A stretch of DNA of 64,000 nucleotides from Cephalotrichum gorgonifer. Lineage: Eukaryota > Ascomycota > Sordariomycetes > Microascales > Microascaceae. The position numbers and the translations under genes are program-made. Location: NCBI GenBank assembly GCA_900312665.1, contig ONZQ02000019.1, positions 372,001-436,000 on the forward strand, written 5' to 3'. Each line of letters begins with the position of its first letter. Within the stretch, counting starts at the first letter, position 1. Shown here in pieces: positions 36,245 to 47,015 of the stretch. Below the pieces are notes generated by a model, which did not search any database, was not told the origin of the DNA, and saw only the letters and a program-made list of their open reading frames with translations.

Positions 36245-37809
36245 TCGATCTTGTCCTCTATAAGATCGAGATATGATGTACAGGCGCCCCACAGGATACG
36301 TGATCGCCTTGGAGACAATGACCTCAGCAGGGAAGATTAGCACCAGGTCCGTCAGCAACCGTCTCCATCCCCTCCGCACGGAGTGTTACTCCGTAATTAA
36401 ACCTCGACCCCCAGCCAGTTCGTCATGTGTGCCTGCTTGCTCTTCCCCCCCACCCTTTCGCAGATCCGAGAGTGAGAGTGCTTGTATTAGGTTCGGAGGT
36501 AATAATACACTCTCGTCCAAGTGGGTGCGCCCTCGCGCCTGTTCCTTGTACTTTTTTAACTGGCGGGTTGGCGCCCAAAGGCGAGCCATTTGAGTACCTG
36601 TATGCGGCCACGCCTTTGCTCTGTGTGCCTGACGCCAACAGGTACTAGTACTGTTTACTACGAAGTGGCACAACTAGCACACTCGTAAGCGGAGAATTAC
36701 ACGTCGTGCTAGCGCGCTCTTGGCCCCAGCTGGACAGGGGTTTAGACCGTTTGCAGAAGGAGAAAGGAGAAAGCCATGTGGTCGAGCCAGATGCGAATTG
36801 TCCCAAACCTGACAGGGCGCGAAAGAGAAGAGACCTACGAGGAAAAGACGTAAATCTGAGACAGCTAACTTCAAGAGAAAGAAAAGGAGATAAGAAAGGC
36901 CCGATCTCAATTCCAAGCCTACGGATACAGGTTTGTTCGGCAAGAGGGATTGAGTAAAAACGAGGGTTTTCCCTCACCTGAAACAAACGAGAACAAGGAG
37001 GGAAAGGGGGGAGAAGAAGAATGCCACGCCCGTTGAGCAATTGTTTCGAAACAAGGAGAGGGATAAATCCGCCTCGTTGGTGCGGGTGCTTGTAAGAAAA
37101 AAAAAACTGCTGAGGGAGGTGTGAGGCTTGGCCAATGAAGAAAAGAAAAAAGGAGAGGAAGGGAAGAGTGTGAGAGGGCTGTGTGGGAACCCCTGGCTCG
37201 TGATGACGTTACTACATGTCAACGTACAAAGTACGGAGGAACTTCTGCTCCGTACTCCTTGTTTGCACTTTCCTTTTCTCGGTGGGATGGGATAACGCAC
37301 ACCTTGCACCTTGCAGGGTGCACGACGAAAAAATGGATGTCGACAGGTAACGGCCGCGGTTTTGAGGCTGGCTTTGGACCCTGGGCGATGACGAGCACTT
37401 TGTGAATAAGCGAGGTACGATCGCCGATATCGATTATGGCGTTCAGGTTTGACGATGTTAGTGTGTTTACCCGCCCCCGGGTGTCTGGGCCTCGAACTCG
37501 CCAAGCGCCATGGTGCGGAGCTAGGTCGGGGCTATCCGTTGGAGAAATTGATAGTTTGAGCGCGTGTTAAATTGTTTACGGCCGTTCGTGTACGGAGTAA
37601 TACAAACAACACCAAGCAGTATGTGGTACCAGGAGCGAGCTACATGCTCGTAGTTACTCGCGCGCCTCCGGAGTGACGGGGTATGAAACAAGTGTTTCCC
37701 GTATTCACCCCGTAACGGGCTGTTTCTCGGGCGAAGACTTCAGACGGCACTAACGAACGACAAGAAACGAACTTGTCTGTGCCTGTCATTGTCATGTCAC
37801 ATGCCATTC

Positions 37810-37823
37810 TACTCGTACGAGTA
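37810..37823. repeat. Perfect 14-base palindrome TACTCGTACGAGTA
   Basis: A perfect inverted repeat without spacer, followed by ATAATAG. It belongs to the CGTACGAG-type motif family scattered through this gene-poor stretch. Confidence 0.85.
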
Positions 37824-40040
37824 ATAATAGCTCGCCCCCCTGGGCGTTTCCCCGCTGGCTCCATAATAATTGAGGCTCATCGCGAACAGGAGGACGCGTT
37901 TTCAAACCTCGTGTTCCGCCCCCCTTTCCCCCGGTATGTTCGGGGGGGCTTGGCTCATATTGGGGGCTTATACGAGGTTGAGAGCCTCCAGTATGGGGGC
38001 TACGGGCAAGGGGGATTTTTCCTCCGCGCCCCGTCCACGAATCCACGCTTACACAGCCTCCGTCGTCGGCAGTGAGGTATGTGCGGACGGGCGGACCGGA
38101 TGCGGATGGCTTCGGATCTGGCGGGTGGGTACATTACGAAGGCAGCTATCTAGTATAGCGCCAGGGGCGCTTCTCGCTCAAGGACCCAGGAAGGTCATAG
38201 TCGGTTCTTGCTTGCCGAGAGCTAACTAGTAATCCAGCTTTTTTTCTCATCGGATAATACGAGTGCCGTTCCTTGTAGTAATCTACGCAGATCCTTGCTA
38301 ATAAGAGTTGTTTGTATAAGGGGGAAGGAAGCCTCATGCGCGCACTTGTATAATACGAGTTCTCTCGTCCAAGGCACGAGCGAGATGATGACGCATTCCC
38401 TACTCAGCAGTGGAGCAGCATCGTCGGTCCGGATCTCGCCCCGGCAAGAAGGATATAGCTCGCTTGTACTCCGTACTCGATACCGGGTATACCGGAGAGT
38501 ATCCGTAGGCGAGTACTCGAAGATGATTTACCTGTAGATCCACCATCGGGGGACCACGCGCTGCAAGGGGCATGAGGTAGGAACAAGTTTATATTCCCAA
38601 CGCTAATAATACTCCGTATCCTCCGTACTGCCGGAGCGGATGATCCGGCCGCCTCGGTTTCCCTCCCACCCCCTGTACAACCCAAGCTGCTGGCGTTGAC
38701 GTTCCCGAGCTATTGGTGTCAGCGGCCCACTTCCAGCGCCCATCTGAACTTCACACCCCTCCAAGCAACGATCTGCCAGGCCAGCCACAACAAGGAAAGA
38801 GAGGTAGTTAATAATAATAGCTCCGAGAAAACAGGGCACGATGTAAATCGAGTACAGGTTACAAGCGAAATTATTATTATAAATTAACACACAAGATAAC
38901 TCGTAACTCATTAGCTTTCCAAGAAAAAAATAGGATCTGCCTGCTCTCCAGTTTTTTTTCTCATCACATTGATCTTTTGGCAAAATCTATCTTCCCGCAC
39001 CAGCACTAACACGGACGGAGACTCGACGATCCGCGGGGGGGCGATGGAAGGGCAGGCACGCGGCCCATTCTGATCGGCGGCCGGCCGGCGCGCCCCCCAG
39101 GCAGACAAGAGTCCTTTGCGTGTTTTTTCACTCTCTCCTGCGGGCTTTATTTTTTTTTTCTTTCGGAGAAAAGGAGGGAATCGAAGATGGCGCGGCGGTA
39201 AGCAGGCTGATGGGCACTAGCTAGTTACCCCTGTAGACGATCTTCTTGTGACCTCTTGGAGGGGGGGGGGGTCCAAGAAGGGGTGGCGGCTTGCAAGAAA
39301 TTGCGCTCTTCCGAGATGTCCGTGTGCGGACTACGGAGTACTAGAGAAGATCACAATAGTGAGACAAAGAAAGCCCCCCCTGTCGCCCCCTTTTTCCGGC
39401 CTAGCCTGTAGAACAGGATTCCGCGATGCTTTTTGCGGCTTGTGACGTCGGGAAGGACGAGTAGAAAACGGGCAAGTAATGATAAGATGATGAGTTCAAT
39501 ATTACTTTTGTATGAATCTAGCTGCGTCTCTGGCGCCATTCGCCCGAAAGATAATGTGGTTGTGCAGGTGGTCCATGTGCCCAAGGTAACCCCCAGGGTT
39601 CTCAGTGTTCCATTTTCGGCTTTTAAGGTTTTTGTTTTCTCGGGACCCAGGATGGAAGTGGAAGAGGGCACTGATACGTAATTCGAATCTTGGAAAACGG
39701 CGATCATGTCCGATTATTGTGTGGTCGGGCCAGCCTCGTCCGCCCAGTTCACCAAGATGTCCAAGCTCGAGTATGGTGTATTGATGAGATGCGAGTCAGA
39801 GTCGAGGGGCTTTTGGAGGAGGAGAGCCCAGCACCCTCCGCAATCGAGTATACACTATGTACTGAGTAGCTCCAATGTCCACCTGTACTCGGAGCCGATG
39901 TATATTTTTAATCATGTTTTCAGAGAAATGCTTGGCACTGCAGCGGCAAGCCAAAGGAGGAAATGGGGACATGGCTCCGGAAGATATCTTCCTGCACCTA
40001 GTTGTTTTTTTCATGGGATTTTGAACGGGGTCCATCTGAT

Positions 40041-40092
40041 CACACGCACACATACACATACTGACATACGCACACGCACGCACACGCACACC
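40041..40092. repeat. AC-rich microsatellite
   Basis: Imperfect run of CACACG, CATACA and CACGCA units. Its reverse complement closely resembles the TG-rich tract at 41640-41690, so the two form an imperfect inverted pair 1.5 kb apart. Confidence 0.8.
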
Positions 40093-41403
40093 AGTAGGAG
40101 ACAGTTTTTCTTTCCTTCTTCTTGTCCGCCGGGGGACACCTGCCTTTGCTTGGCGTGACGGGAGACAGGACGACCTGCATATTCACTGCACCTCTCTCGT
40201 AATCCCGGTGTAGATCCATGGGGTCGGGGAGGAAGAGGCTTGCTTACCTGTACTTTTTTTCTCTCTTCTTCTTCTTCTTCGTTTGTCTAGATGTGTTATG
40301 CTGTGATGAGCACGCTTGCTTTTCTTGCCGCGGGAGTATACGCCCGAGGAGTTGCTGTGTAACTCCATCCCCAGGAGGGTGCTATTGTCGGGGCTGGGGG
40401 GCCCCGGGGGGTGTTGATGGTGCTCACCTGGCTTGACGCCATGGATGAGGATCAGGATCAGAACCTTTCCTGTCTGGCCAGTGAAGGAAAGGATGCTCGA
40501 CTCCGTAACCCCGGGTAGCAAGGATTACTCTGACTCGCGGAACAATAGTTCCCCTCCGAGTGCGGACGGTGGAAGGACAGGAGCTTCTCTGCCTCGGATT
40601 CAGTTCTGCCAAAAAATGTCCGTGAGGTGATCGTCGACTCTGCCGACCGGGACCATCCGCCAGCCTCCCGACTTTTTTTTGGGAGGCGCGGGGTATGTTT
40701 TTTGCTTCTTTCTTTCTATCTTTCTTTCTTCTACTTCTCCTTGTTCGTATGCTTGATGTATGTGAGATGGGAGCTCGTTCCGCCCCGTGCCCTGTGGGCG
40801 CCGAGTTCAGGGTCCCGTGCATCTTGTTTCCGTTCCAGGTTTCTATATCAGGGCTGAACTAATACGCCCCCCGCCTCGCGCGAGACGGGGTGACAATTTC
40901 TTATAATACCCCTTCCATAACGGATATTATACAGCGTAGAGGAAGAGTAATAAGATAAGGATACTTTCGGGGTACAAGATGCGGAGTTTGGTTCGGAGGG
41001 ATGCGGAGACTTACACGCCCCCTCCTTCTCTCTCTTCTACCACGTTTCTTGTCTTTCAGGGCCCGGACGAAGCTATCTGCAAAGTATGGTTAGCTGTCGC
41101 TCGAGATAGATGGCACGGAAGCTCGGTACGAGTAAAGGTGGGTAAGGTTGAGCGGGGGCGGGGTCGAGGTCCAAAGTTCGGGGTCGTCGGGCGGGGAAAA
41201 GGCGAAAAAAAGTGTATGTGGAATGCGGGATTGCGTTGGTGGTCGGCCCTCATGCTGGCCCGTGTTTCATCGGTCTAACCGACCGACCCAGAGACTCGGT
41301 TTTTGCGGCTGTGTTTGCTACGACGCCGTTTTTTTTTTTGTTGTCATTCTTTTTTTTTTCTTCGTTGTGGCTCTGGGCTCGGCCGGATTTCTGCTTTTCT
41401 TTT

Positions 41404-41436
41404 TTCTTCTTCTTCGTCTTCTTCTTCTTCTTCTCG
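41404..41436. repeat. (TTC)n microsatellite
   Basis: Near-perfect TTC repeat with one GTC interruption, preceded by several T-runs from about 41330 on. Confidence 0.85.
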
Positions 41437-41639
41437 TTTTCTTCCCGCCGTTATTATTACGAGTAATGTGTACGGGGTAATACTAGTACTCGGCCGGGGA
41501 ATGGCGCCGGAAGCGGGCCGGCCCCGCCTTCGGGGCTGGAGAAGATGGCCCTGGACGCCGAAGCTAGTGTGTGGAGTATGCGGCTCAAAGGCCGAGCGAG
41601 TCAGTATGGGTAACGTGCGTACGAGTACGGGTAAAAGCT

Positions 41640-41690
41640 GTGTGTGTATGTGTGTATGTGTATGTGTATGTGTGCGTGCATGCGTATGTG
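41640..41690. repeat. TG-rich microsatellite
   Basis: Imperfect run of TGTGTA and TGTATG units, complementary in type to the AC-rich tract at 40041-40092. Confidence 0.8.
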
Positions 41691-44359
41691 TCCCAGGTGT
41701 TCTTGTGTACCCTCAATACGACCCAAGCTTTCTCCATTCTCGATCTTGAAATTCGATCTTCGGTTCCCTTCCCAATAGACACCCCCCCTTTCTCATTTTT
41801 TCCCACGCTTTTCTTGGGCACGCACTTTTTTTGACACAGCATGAATACATAGCATCATACTAGGAAGACCAAGACCAGACTGAGCCCAAGATCGGAACCC
41901 AGCTTTTTTTATTTCCCTTTCTTCCCTCGCCCAGACCATCTCAACCAAAGATAGCCTCCTCCCGTCTTGCGTTTAGGTTCAATGCCATGAGGGTACCACT
42001 CTTGTTTCTTTTTCGCATATTTCCTGCCACGCCCCCCCAGTCCAGTCCGCGCATGGATCCTTCCCGTGCCTGTGCGGAGAACGAGCATTGCGCCCTCTCC
42101 CCTCCGAATAGGGATGTTTGGTTAAGCTGGGGGATCACCACTCTTCCGTCTTATCGATCCACCCGAGATAGTCCTTTCTTTTCTTTCTTCCTTTTTCCCT
42201 TCATTCTTACCCCATATGTGCCGTCCGTCCATTCCTGCCGATCCGGTTCTTCGAGGTTACAGAAGCCCGCGATCCGTTCTCTCCGTCCTTTCCCGTCTGT
42301 CTCCCCCGCAAAGTAGATCCCTGTCCTTGTCCCGTCATGCTACGTCGGCATAAGCTTAAGTTTACTATAGATGACACTGACAAGGCGACCCAACAGACGC
42401 CGGAAGTTGGGGCCCATTATCCCTCCCACCCTCCTTCCTGCGTCTTCCCCTCACGACCAGCCAACCGCTGGCGAGGATGTCGTCTCTTTTTTTGTTTCAA
42501 AACACCGCCGTGCATATCCTGAGTTTTCTTACCCCGCACCAAATAGTACAGAAAATGCCACGAGGGAAGGGAAGGGGAGGGGAAGGACCCTTCCCTGGCC
42601 CCGCCCACCCCATGTCTCGTCTCAACCACGGTCTCGTCCCTATAGCAAAAATAAGCCTCGAGCCGCCCCATCAATGCCTCCTCCGTACGCCCCCATGGCC
42701 CAAGAGCGGTCCCACTAACGGTGTAAACGTGGTCTAGCTTGCAAGGAGCTCATGGGCCATGCGTTCTAGGTCGCAAGGACCTCCCTCTATCCCCACATCT
42801 GAACCGTGGTTCACAAGCAAGTTCCTCTTTTTTTCTCTCTCTTCTATTACTCCTTTCGGGAGAGTGCAACCCCGATGCCTTGCCCGCATTCCCGCTCGCA
42901 CACCCAAGATCCTAAGAGGGGGACACGAGTCTTGGTTGGGGGTGGCTGGGGACTGATGTGAAACGAACTTAATTCTGGCCACCTCCTGCCCGCCCACGCT
43001 TTCCCCTCATTATGTCCTATCTTTTCGGGACGGACATCGAAGATGGGGGGAAAGTGAATATGCAAGTTGGAGCCGACGCGTCAAGCTATGCCGTCCTGCC
43101 ACCCGATGCCGACTTACGCACACGTTTATGGCCGTGCGCCGTCCTCTCGCCTATGTCTGTGACCGTGACTGCCTCCGCTGTCCGTGTGTTGATCCGCACA
43201 AGGACTCTTTCCTTCCCGCCGTTACCTTTTGCTCTTCGCTTAGGGAGATCCGTTCTAGAAGATCCTGCTGGGTGGGAGATCTGTACTCCGTCCGGCCGCT
43301 CAGACTCTCCGCCCCTCCATCTTCCCCATTGAGCCTTGAGTCCGTGGTCTTTTTGTTTGATTATGAGTGAGTTGGTGGAGGAGGGGGAGAAGACGACATT
43401 ACTGGTCTTTCGGCGTCCTATTTTCCCTCCTTCCTACCCGGATCCGAAAGAGAACATGGTACTAAGGTAGGAAGAAAACCAGGAAGTGGGGAGGAGGGGG
43501 ACGGATCAAAGCGGCTCTTACACTCTCCGATTTACCCACCGCTTCCCCATCCCGCCTCCCCCACCTCTCCCGTCCAGGAAATCCTGGTAAATATTTTGCC
43601 CCAGCTTCTATTCTATGCTGGGTGAGAGAAAGGAGGGGGGAGGGGAAAGACACGAACCCGGGATGCCCGTCCGCCCCTGCTTCCGAGCGCATATCCACCT
43701 GTTACTCGCCCCCCCGGCTGGTTTCTTCGGTCGAGATGGAGGGGGGAGGGGAGAGGTTGGTGTTTCCGGGTCTTGAGGCGGGTGAAATAGCGCGAGAGGG
43801 GTGGTTTCGGATTCGAGGGTCTGCTGGTTAGGGCGGTATGGTCTTCACTTTGCTTCCAAGGTTGGAGATGCGGGCTGAATCGCGGATGGGTGATATGTCT
43901 TTGACTCCAAGGGATCCGCCTCATGTTTTTGGATGAGGTATCCAGGGCTATCTGGGGGAGGGGATCTTACTTCTGGTGTTCTGGGGCTCGGTGAGTCCGA
44001 GGGAGACTGGACTTTGGCAGAGCAGACCAGCGCGTTTTGGGGATCCACGCTCCTTCTTGGGATAACACCTTACCAGTGCTCGAGGCCTTGGTAGTAACAG
44101 AGACTTTGAGGCAGGCTACTTTGACTGTCGTCCCCATTGTTATTGAAGACCTATCTCACACCCGGGGCCCACCCTTACACGTTGGCGGGAACGGAGTGAG
44201 CATCTCCAGCTCCTCTCCTCTAGCCGATGGAAGGTCAGTCTAGTTCGCGATTGGAGACTCTAGATGGGGCCGCTGCTTCTATAGAGGATGGATGGCGAGT
44301 CTTATACCGGCAGGATTACAAAACTAACAAGCATCTACACTCTTTGGACATTGAGGGGC

Positions 44360-44530
44360 ACCTCGTAGAAACCAATTTGCATTCTTGTTATACCTGAAAT
44401 AATGAAAACTTGCTAACTTTCAAACTGGGAAGTTATGAGGACCAGCCTCAAGTCTAGAAGTCCTACTTCCCGGAAGCCTGGCTGCCTTTCTCTTGCAGTG
44501 TGATGATTGCCCCTGAGGGAATGCTGCTCT
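44360..44530. repeat. Diverged repeat copy C1, paired with 46770-46925
   Basis: CAATTTGCATTCTTGTTATACC followed by TAATGAAA, then CT-rich sequence ending in CCCCTGAGGGAATG. The segment at 46770-46925 has CAATTTCGCATTCTTGTTCTACC, TAATGAAA at the same spacing, and CCCCTGAGTATATG near its end. The match is strong over the first 45 bases and weak after that. It probably marks the left edge of a duplicated unit. Confidence 0.55.
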
Positions 44531-44599
44531 AGTTAGTCCCCTTTAATAAAGATATCGACGGCCTCCCCTTCTCCCTCTTTCGTTGACCTTTCTTCTGCT

Positions 44600-45859
44600 T
44601 TATTCGGCTGCTCTTCGGTAGCGCCATGGCTCGTGATCTTCGGGCCGGCTCTCTCGCACCCCGAGCATGCGCGGAGCACGAAATGGTAGATGGCCTTCAA
44701 GCAGGGCGTGGCTGGGTAGTGGCCTCTGGCGCCGGTGGACATTCTCAACCACATATTCGCTTTCGCCTCTGAGTATGCCGTACACTGCCGGGTCTTCTTT
44801 TGGGTCGTAAAATTTCTTTCCTTCGGAGCCGGAATCTGAATCATCAAGTTTGCCATATACTCTCGGATCGTCTTTTTTCTCGCGAGAGTTCTTTCCTCTG
44901 GGGTTGGAGTCCGAATTATGCGAGCGCCGTGACTCACGAGGCGGGCTCCCTGACCTGTTCCCCAACTCACTGCTCGAACCGCCCATCGACCTGCTACTCA
45001 AACTGCTCCTCGGCCTACCTTCTGGTTGTTTGAGGCGAGATTTGATGATCTGTTTTTGGGAAGAGTCTTCATGCGAGGACTTCGCTCCCTGACGGGGGGG
45101 GTGGCGAGATATCTTAGGGCTAGTATCCCTGTCCCTAGTTCTCTTAGACTTCCCCCCGTCGTCGGCGTGGCGCGGATTGGCACGTTCTTTACGGCCAGCA
45201 CGCCGCCCGCCTCCCCCGTCTCTCGATTCTCCCGCGTGGGCGTATTCTCCCCTCTCACGGGACATTCCTCGGGGATCATGCCTTCCCCCTTGTCTTCGGG
45301 GTCGGTCCTGGGGGGTACCCTGGTCATCCGGCGAGCTTTCCCTGTCTAACGATTGGGCAGGTTCGCGCTGAGTATATTTCTTGGCCTTACGTTGTCCGGG
45401 CTCAGGCCTCTTGGGTTTCTCGGCCTTACGTTGTCGATGTTCAGGCTTAACATTTTCCTCGGTGTCCCCCCGGCAAAGTAGAAGCTCGAAGATGTCTCTC
45501 TTGGTACCCTTATAATTCCTGATTTCGACTTCTTGAACTTCGATAGATGTTTTTTCTAAGAATTTAATGTAAGCCGTCTTGTTCGATCCGGTGTATTCCG
45601 CGATCGTGATAAGGTCCAGAATGTACTTGTCTTCGTCGGGGCCAGAAAAGATGACTCTCTCCTCCTCGGAGAGACTGTTCAGCTTCTGGATGGTAAACTC
45701 CTTTCCATGGCGGAAGTAAGGACAGCCACTCTTATGGAAGGCGGGGCTTCGTGTACGCGACTCGTTGGGATCGCCATCTGTAGGGCAGTATTGGTCGCAC
45801 CCGTCGCAATAAACTTGTATTTCGATTTCTACTTCAGGGGATTGCCGTGTATGGGCCAT
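44600..45859 (-). CDS. Unrecognised accessory protein, Cys/His-containing N-terminus and disordered Arg/Ser/Glu tail
   Basis: 419-codon intronless frame; family not recognised. The N-terminal 130 residues look folded and contain CDGCDQYC, HKSGCPYFRHG and a hydrophobic stretch (KYILDLITIAEYTGSNKTAY); two Cys pairs plus His could bind a metal. From about residue 140 the sequence is charged and repetitive: RQRKAEKPKRPEPGQRKAKK, then Arg/Asp/Ser-rich tracts, then a near duplication DPRVYGKLDDSDSGSE / DPAVYGILRGESE in the last quarter. No signal peptide or membrane segment. Codon use is less GC-biased than in the conserved genes. It is the minus-strand member of the left duplicated unit and shares a 588-base divergent promoter with the gene at 46448. 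Confidence 0.65.
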   Translation of the reverse strand: MAHTRQSPEVEIEIQVYCDGCDQYCPTDGDPNESRTRSPAFHKSGCPYFRHGKEFTIQKLNSLSEEERVIFSGPDEDKYILDLITIAEYTGSNKTAYIKFLEKTSIEVQEVEIRNYKGTKRDIFELLLCRGDTEENVKPEHRQRKAEKPKRPEPGQRKAKKYTQREPAQSLDRESSPDDQGTPQDRPRRQGGRHDPRGMSRERGEYAHAGESRDGGGGRRAGRKERANPRHADDGGKSKRTRDRDTSPKISRHPPRQGAKSSHEDSSQKQIIKSRLKQPEGRPRSSLSSRSMGGSSSELGNRSGSPPRESRRSHNSDSNPRGKNSREKKDDPRVYGKLDDSDSGSEGKKFYDPKEDPAVYGILRGESEYVVENVHRRQRPLPSHALLEGHLPFRAPRMLGVRESRPEDHEPWRYRRAAE

Positions 45860-46043
45860 GATGTATGGCTAGCTCAATAGAGGTGTTGTAGTCTGGCCTA
45901 ATATAGCTTGGTTGATGATATAGATGATGGGTGATCGGAGGAGCCTCCTTCCGAGTCGAGGGAGCGTAGATGTATAACCCCAATAGTATTTGCAGACTGG
46001 CTTCCTCGTCCCGGTCACGTCTAACAAAGGATATCTCAGGCGG

Positions 46044-46320
46044 CTGGGCCAGAGCATGACCTCGCCCACCATTTCGAGGTCAAAGGGGCCTGTCTAGGAC
46101 AGCTCCCCCCTTTCCTTTGTTCTTGCGGGAAGCCTCTTAGACGATGTTACCCATGCCATGGGTGTAAATAAAGCTTTCATGGATATGATGCCCGCGAGGC
46201 ACTCTACACCCGTCTAGTCTAAGTCTCTCCCCCCGCTCACTCCTATTTATATCTCTATAACCGAGGGATATTTTTGCTCTACAAGTCACAATAATGAGCC
46301 CGCTGGTGGTCGAGTCGCAC
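46044..46320. promoter_or_regulatory. Divergent promoter block A, duplicated at 48272-48545
   Basis: Lies between the start codons of the genes at 45859 (-) and 46448 (+). In order it shares with block B: CTGGGC(C/T)AGAGC(A/G)TGAC; CTTTGTTCTT; TAAATAAAGCT then CATG; ACTCCTATTTATAT (TCTCCTATTTATAT in B); GGATA; and AAGTCAC. The spacing is similar. TAAATAAA and CTATTTATAT are plausible TATA-type elements. The conserved order over about 275 bases argues for common descent, not for chance A/T-rich matches. Confidence 0.65.
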
Positions 46321-46447
46321 CCGTTACGTGCCGAAAGCCGCGCCCGCACCCCCCTTGAAAGAATCTAGACGACCGTCCTTTGTCCGTTGTCACTCGGCCC
46401 CCTCCCCCCGCCCGCTCAAACACCTCTACACATGCACATATCTAAAG

Positions 46448-46711
46448 ATGTCTGTAAACCCAGGCGACACGCCTCCAAAAGCGGCATGTTATTCCTACAT
46501 CAGGGAGGGTGAATGCTACATCCATCTCCGTTGGCCATGCGGGCCCAGCATCAAGCACCTCAGGATCCATTTTATATTCTCTCTTGCTACTAATATCTCG
46601 AAGCTCCCCCAGCCAAAAACGACAGGAGATGAACCTCCTGAACGTGTTGAGATTCGGCCATACGGTTTCATCACTCCGACGGAAGAATGGGCTAGTATTG
46701 TACCAGTATGA
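46448..46711 (+). CDS. Small unrecognised accessory protein
   Basis: 87 codons; family not recognised. The start has a good context (AAAGATG) and lies downstream of promoter block A. The product (MSVNPGDTPPKAACYSYIREG ... EEWASIVPV) has three Cys near the N-terminus and no signal peptide. The stop is created inside CCAGTATGA, which resembles a donor site. Splicing to the TTTAG ending at about 46832 would add a further 31 codons ending PAPEYLPLSI. The minus strand is also open here (46442-46843, 133 codons), so the strand is not certain; position after the duplicated promoter favours plus. Confidence 0.4.
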   Translation: MSVNPGDTPPKAACYSYIREGECYIHLRWPCGPSIKHLRIHFIFSLATNISKLPQPKTTGDEPPERVEIRPYGFITPTEEWASIVPV

Positions 46712-46769
46712 CAGCAGGGTCGACAATAAACTACAGAATTCGGTGCTTAAGAAGTGTATCCCAGGAACA

Positions 46770-46925
46770 ATTTCGCATTCTTGTTCTACCTGTTGTAATG
46801 AAATCCTGATAACTTCCATGGTAAGATGCTTTAGAAAATCCATCCTCTCTCCCAGTTCATCTGGAATTCCCGTGTCCTGGAGCTTCGCCGTCTCCCCCCT
46901 GCTCCGGAATATTTACCCCTGAGTA
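46770..46925. repeat. Diverged repeat copy C2, paired with 44360-44530
   Basis: Counterpart of C1. Identical words GCATTCTTGTT, TACCTG and TAATGAAA occur in the same order and spacing. It overlaps the 3' side of the gene at 46448 and would mark the left edge of the second duplicated unit. Confidence 0.55.
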
Positions 46926-47015
46926 TATGAGACTCACCAGTTTAGGTCCCCTCCCACCCACGAACCTGGTTACGTTCAATTTGAATCATTCGCATTTCTC
47001 CTCTCGGACCCCTGC

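Larger units (their letters stand above)
31758..44359. other. 12.6 kb gene-poor stretch upstream of the C2H2 gene
   Basis: I find no protein-coding gene I can support on either strand. The open frames are short, compositionally driven and mutually overlapping. The region is marked by many short motifs, GTACGGAGTA/TACTCCGTAC, ACTTGTACAAGT and ACTCGTACGAGT, plus microsatellites and homopolymers. Candidates for its content are a long regulatory region, unannotated non-coding transcripts, or decayed repeats. No terminal repeats, transposase or reverse-transcriptase motifs were seen. Small multi-exon genes could have been missed. Confidence 0.5.

Noticed and set aside
31758..44359. Transposon origin of the gene-poor stretch
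   Set aside because: No terminal repeats, target-site duplications, reverse-transcriptase or transposase motifs were seen; a repeat-library search would be needed.
46442..46843. 133-codon minus-strand frame opposite the gene at 46448
   Set aside because: The protein looks plausible, but the duplicated promoter block points to the plus strand; kept only as an alternative.
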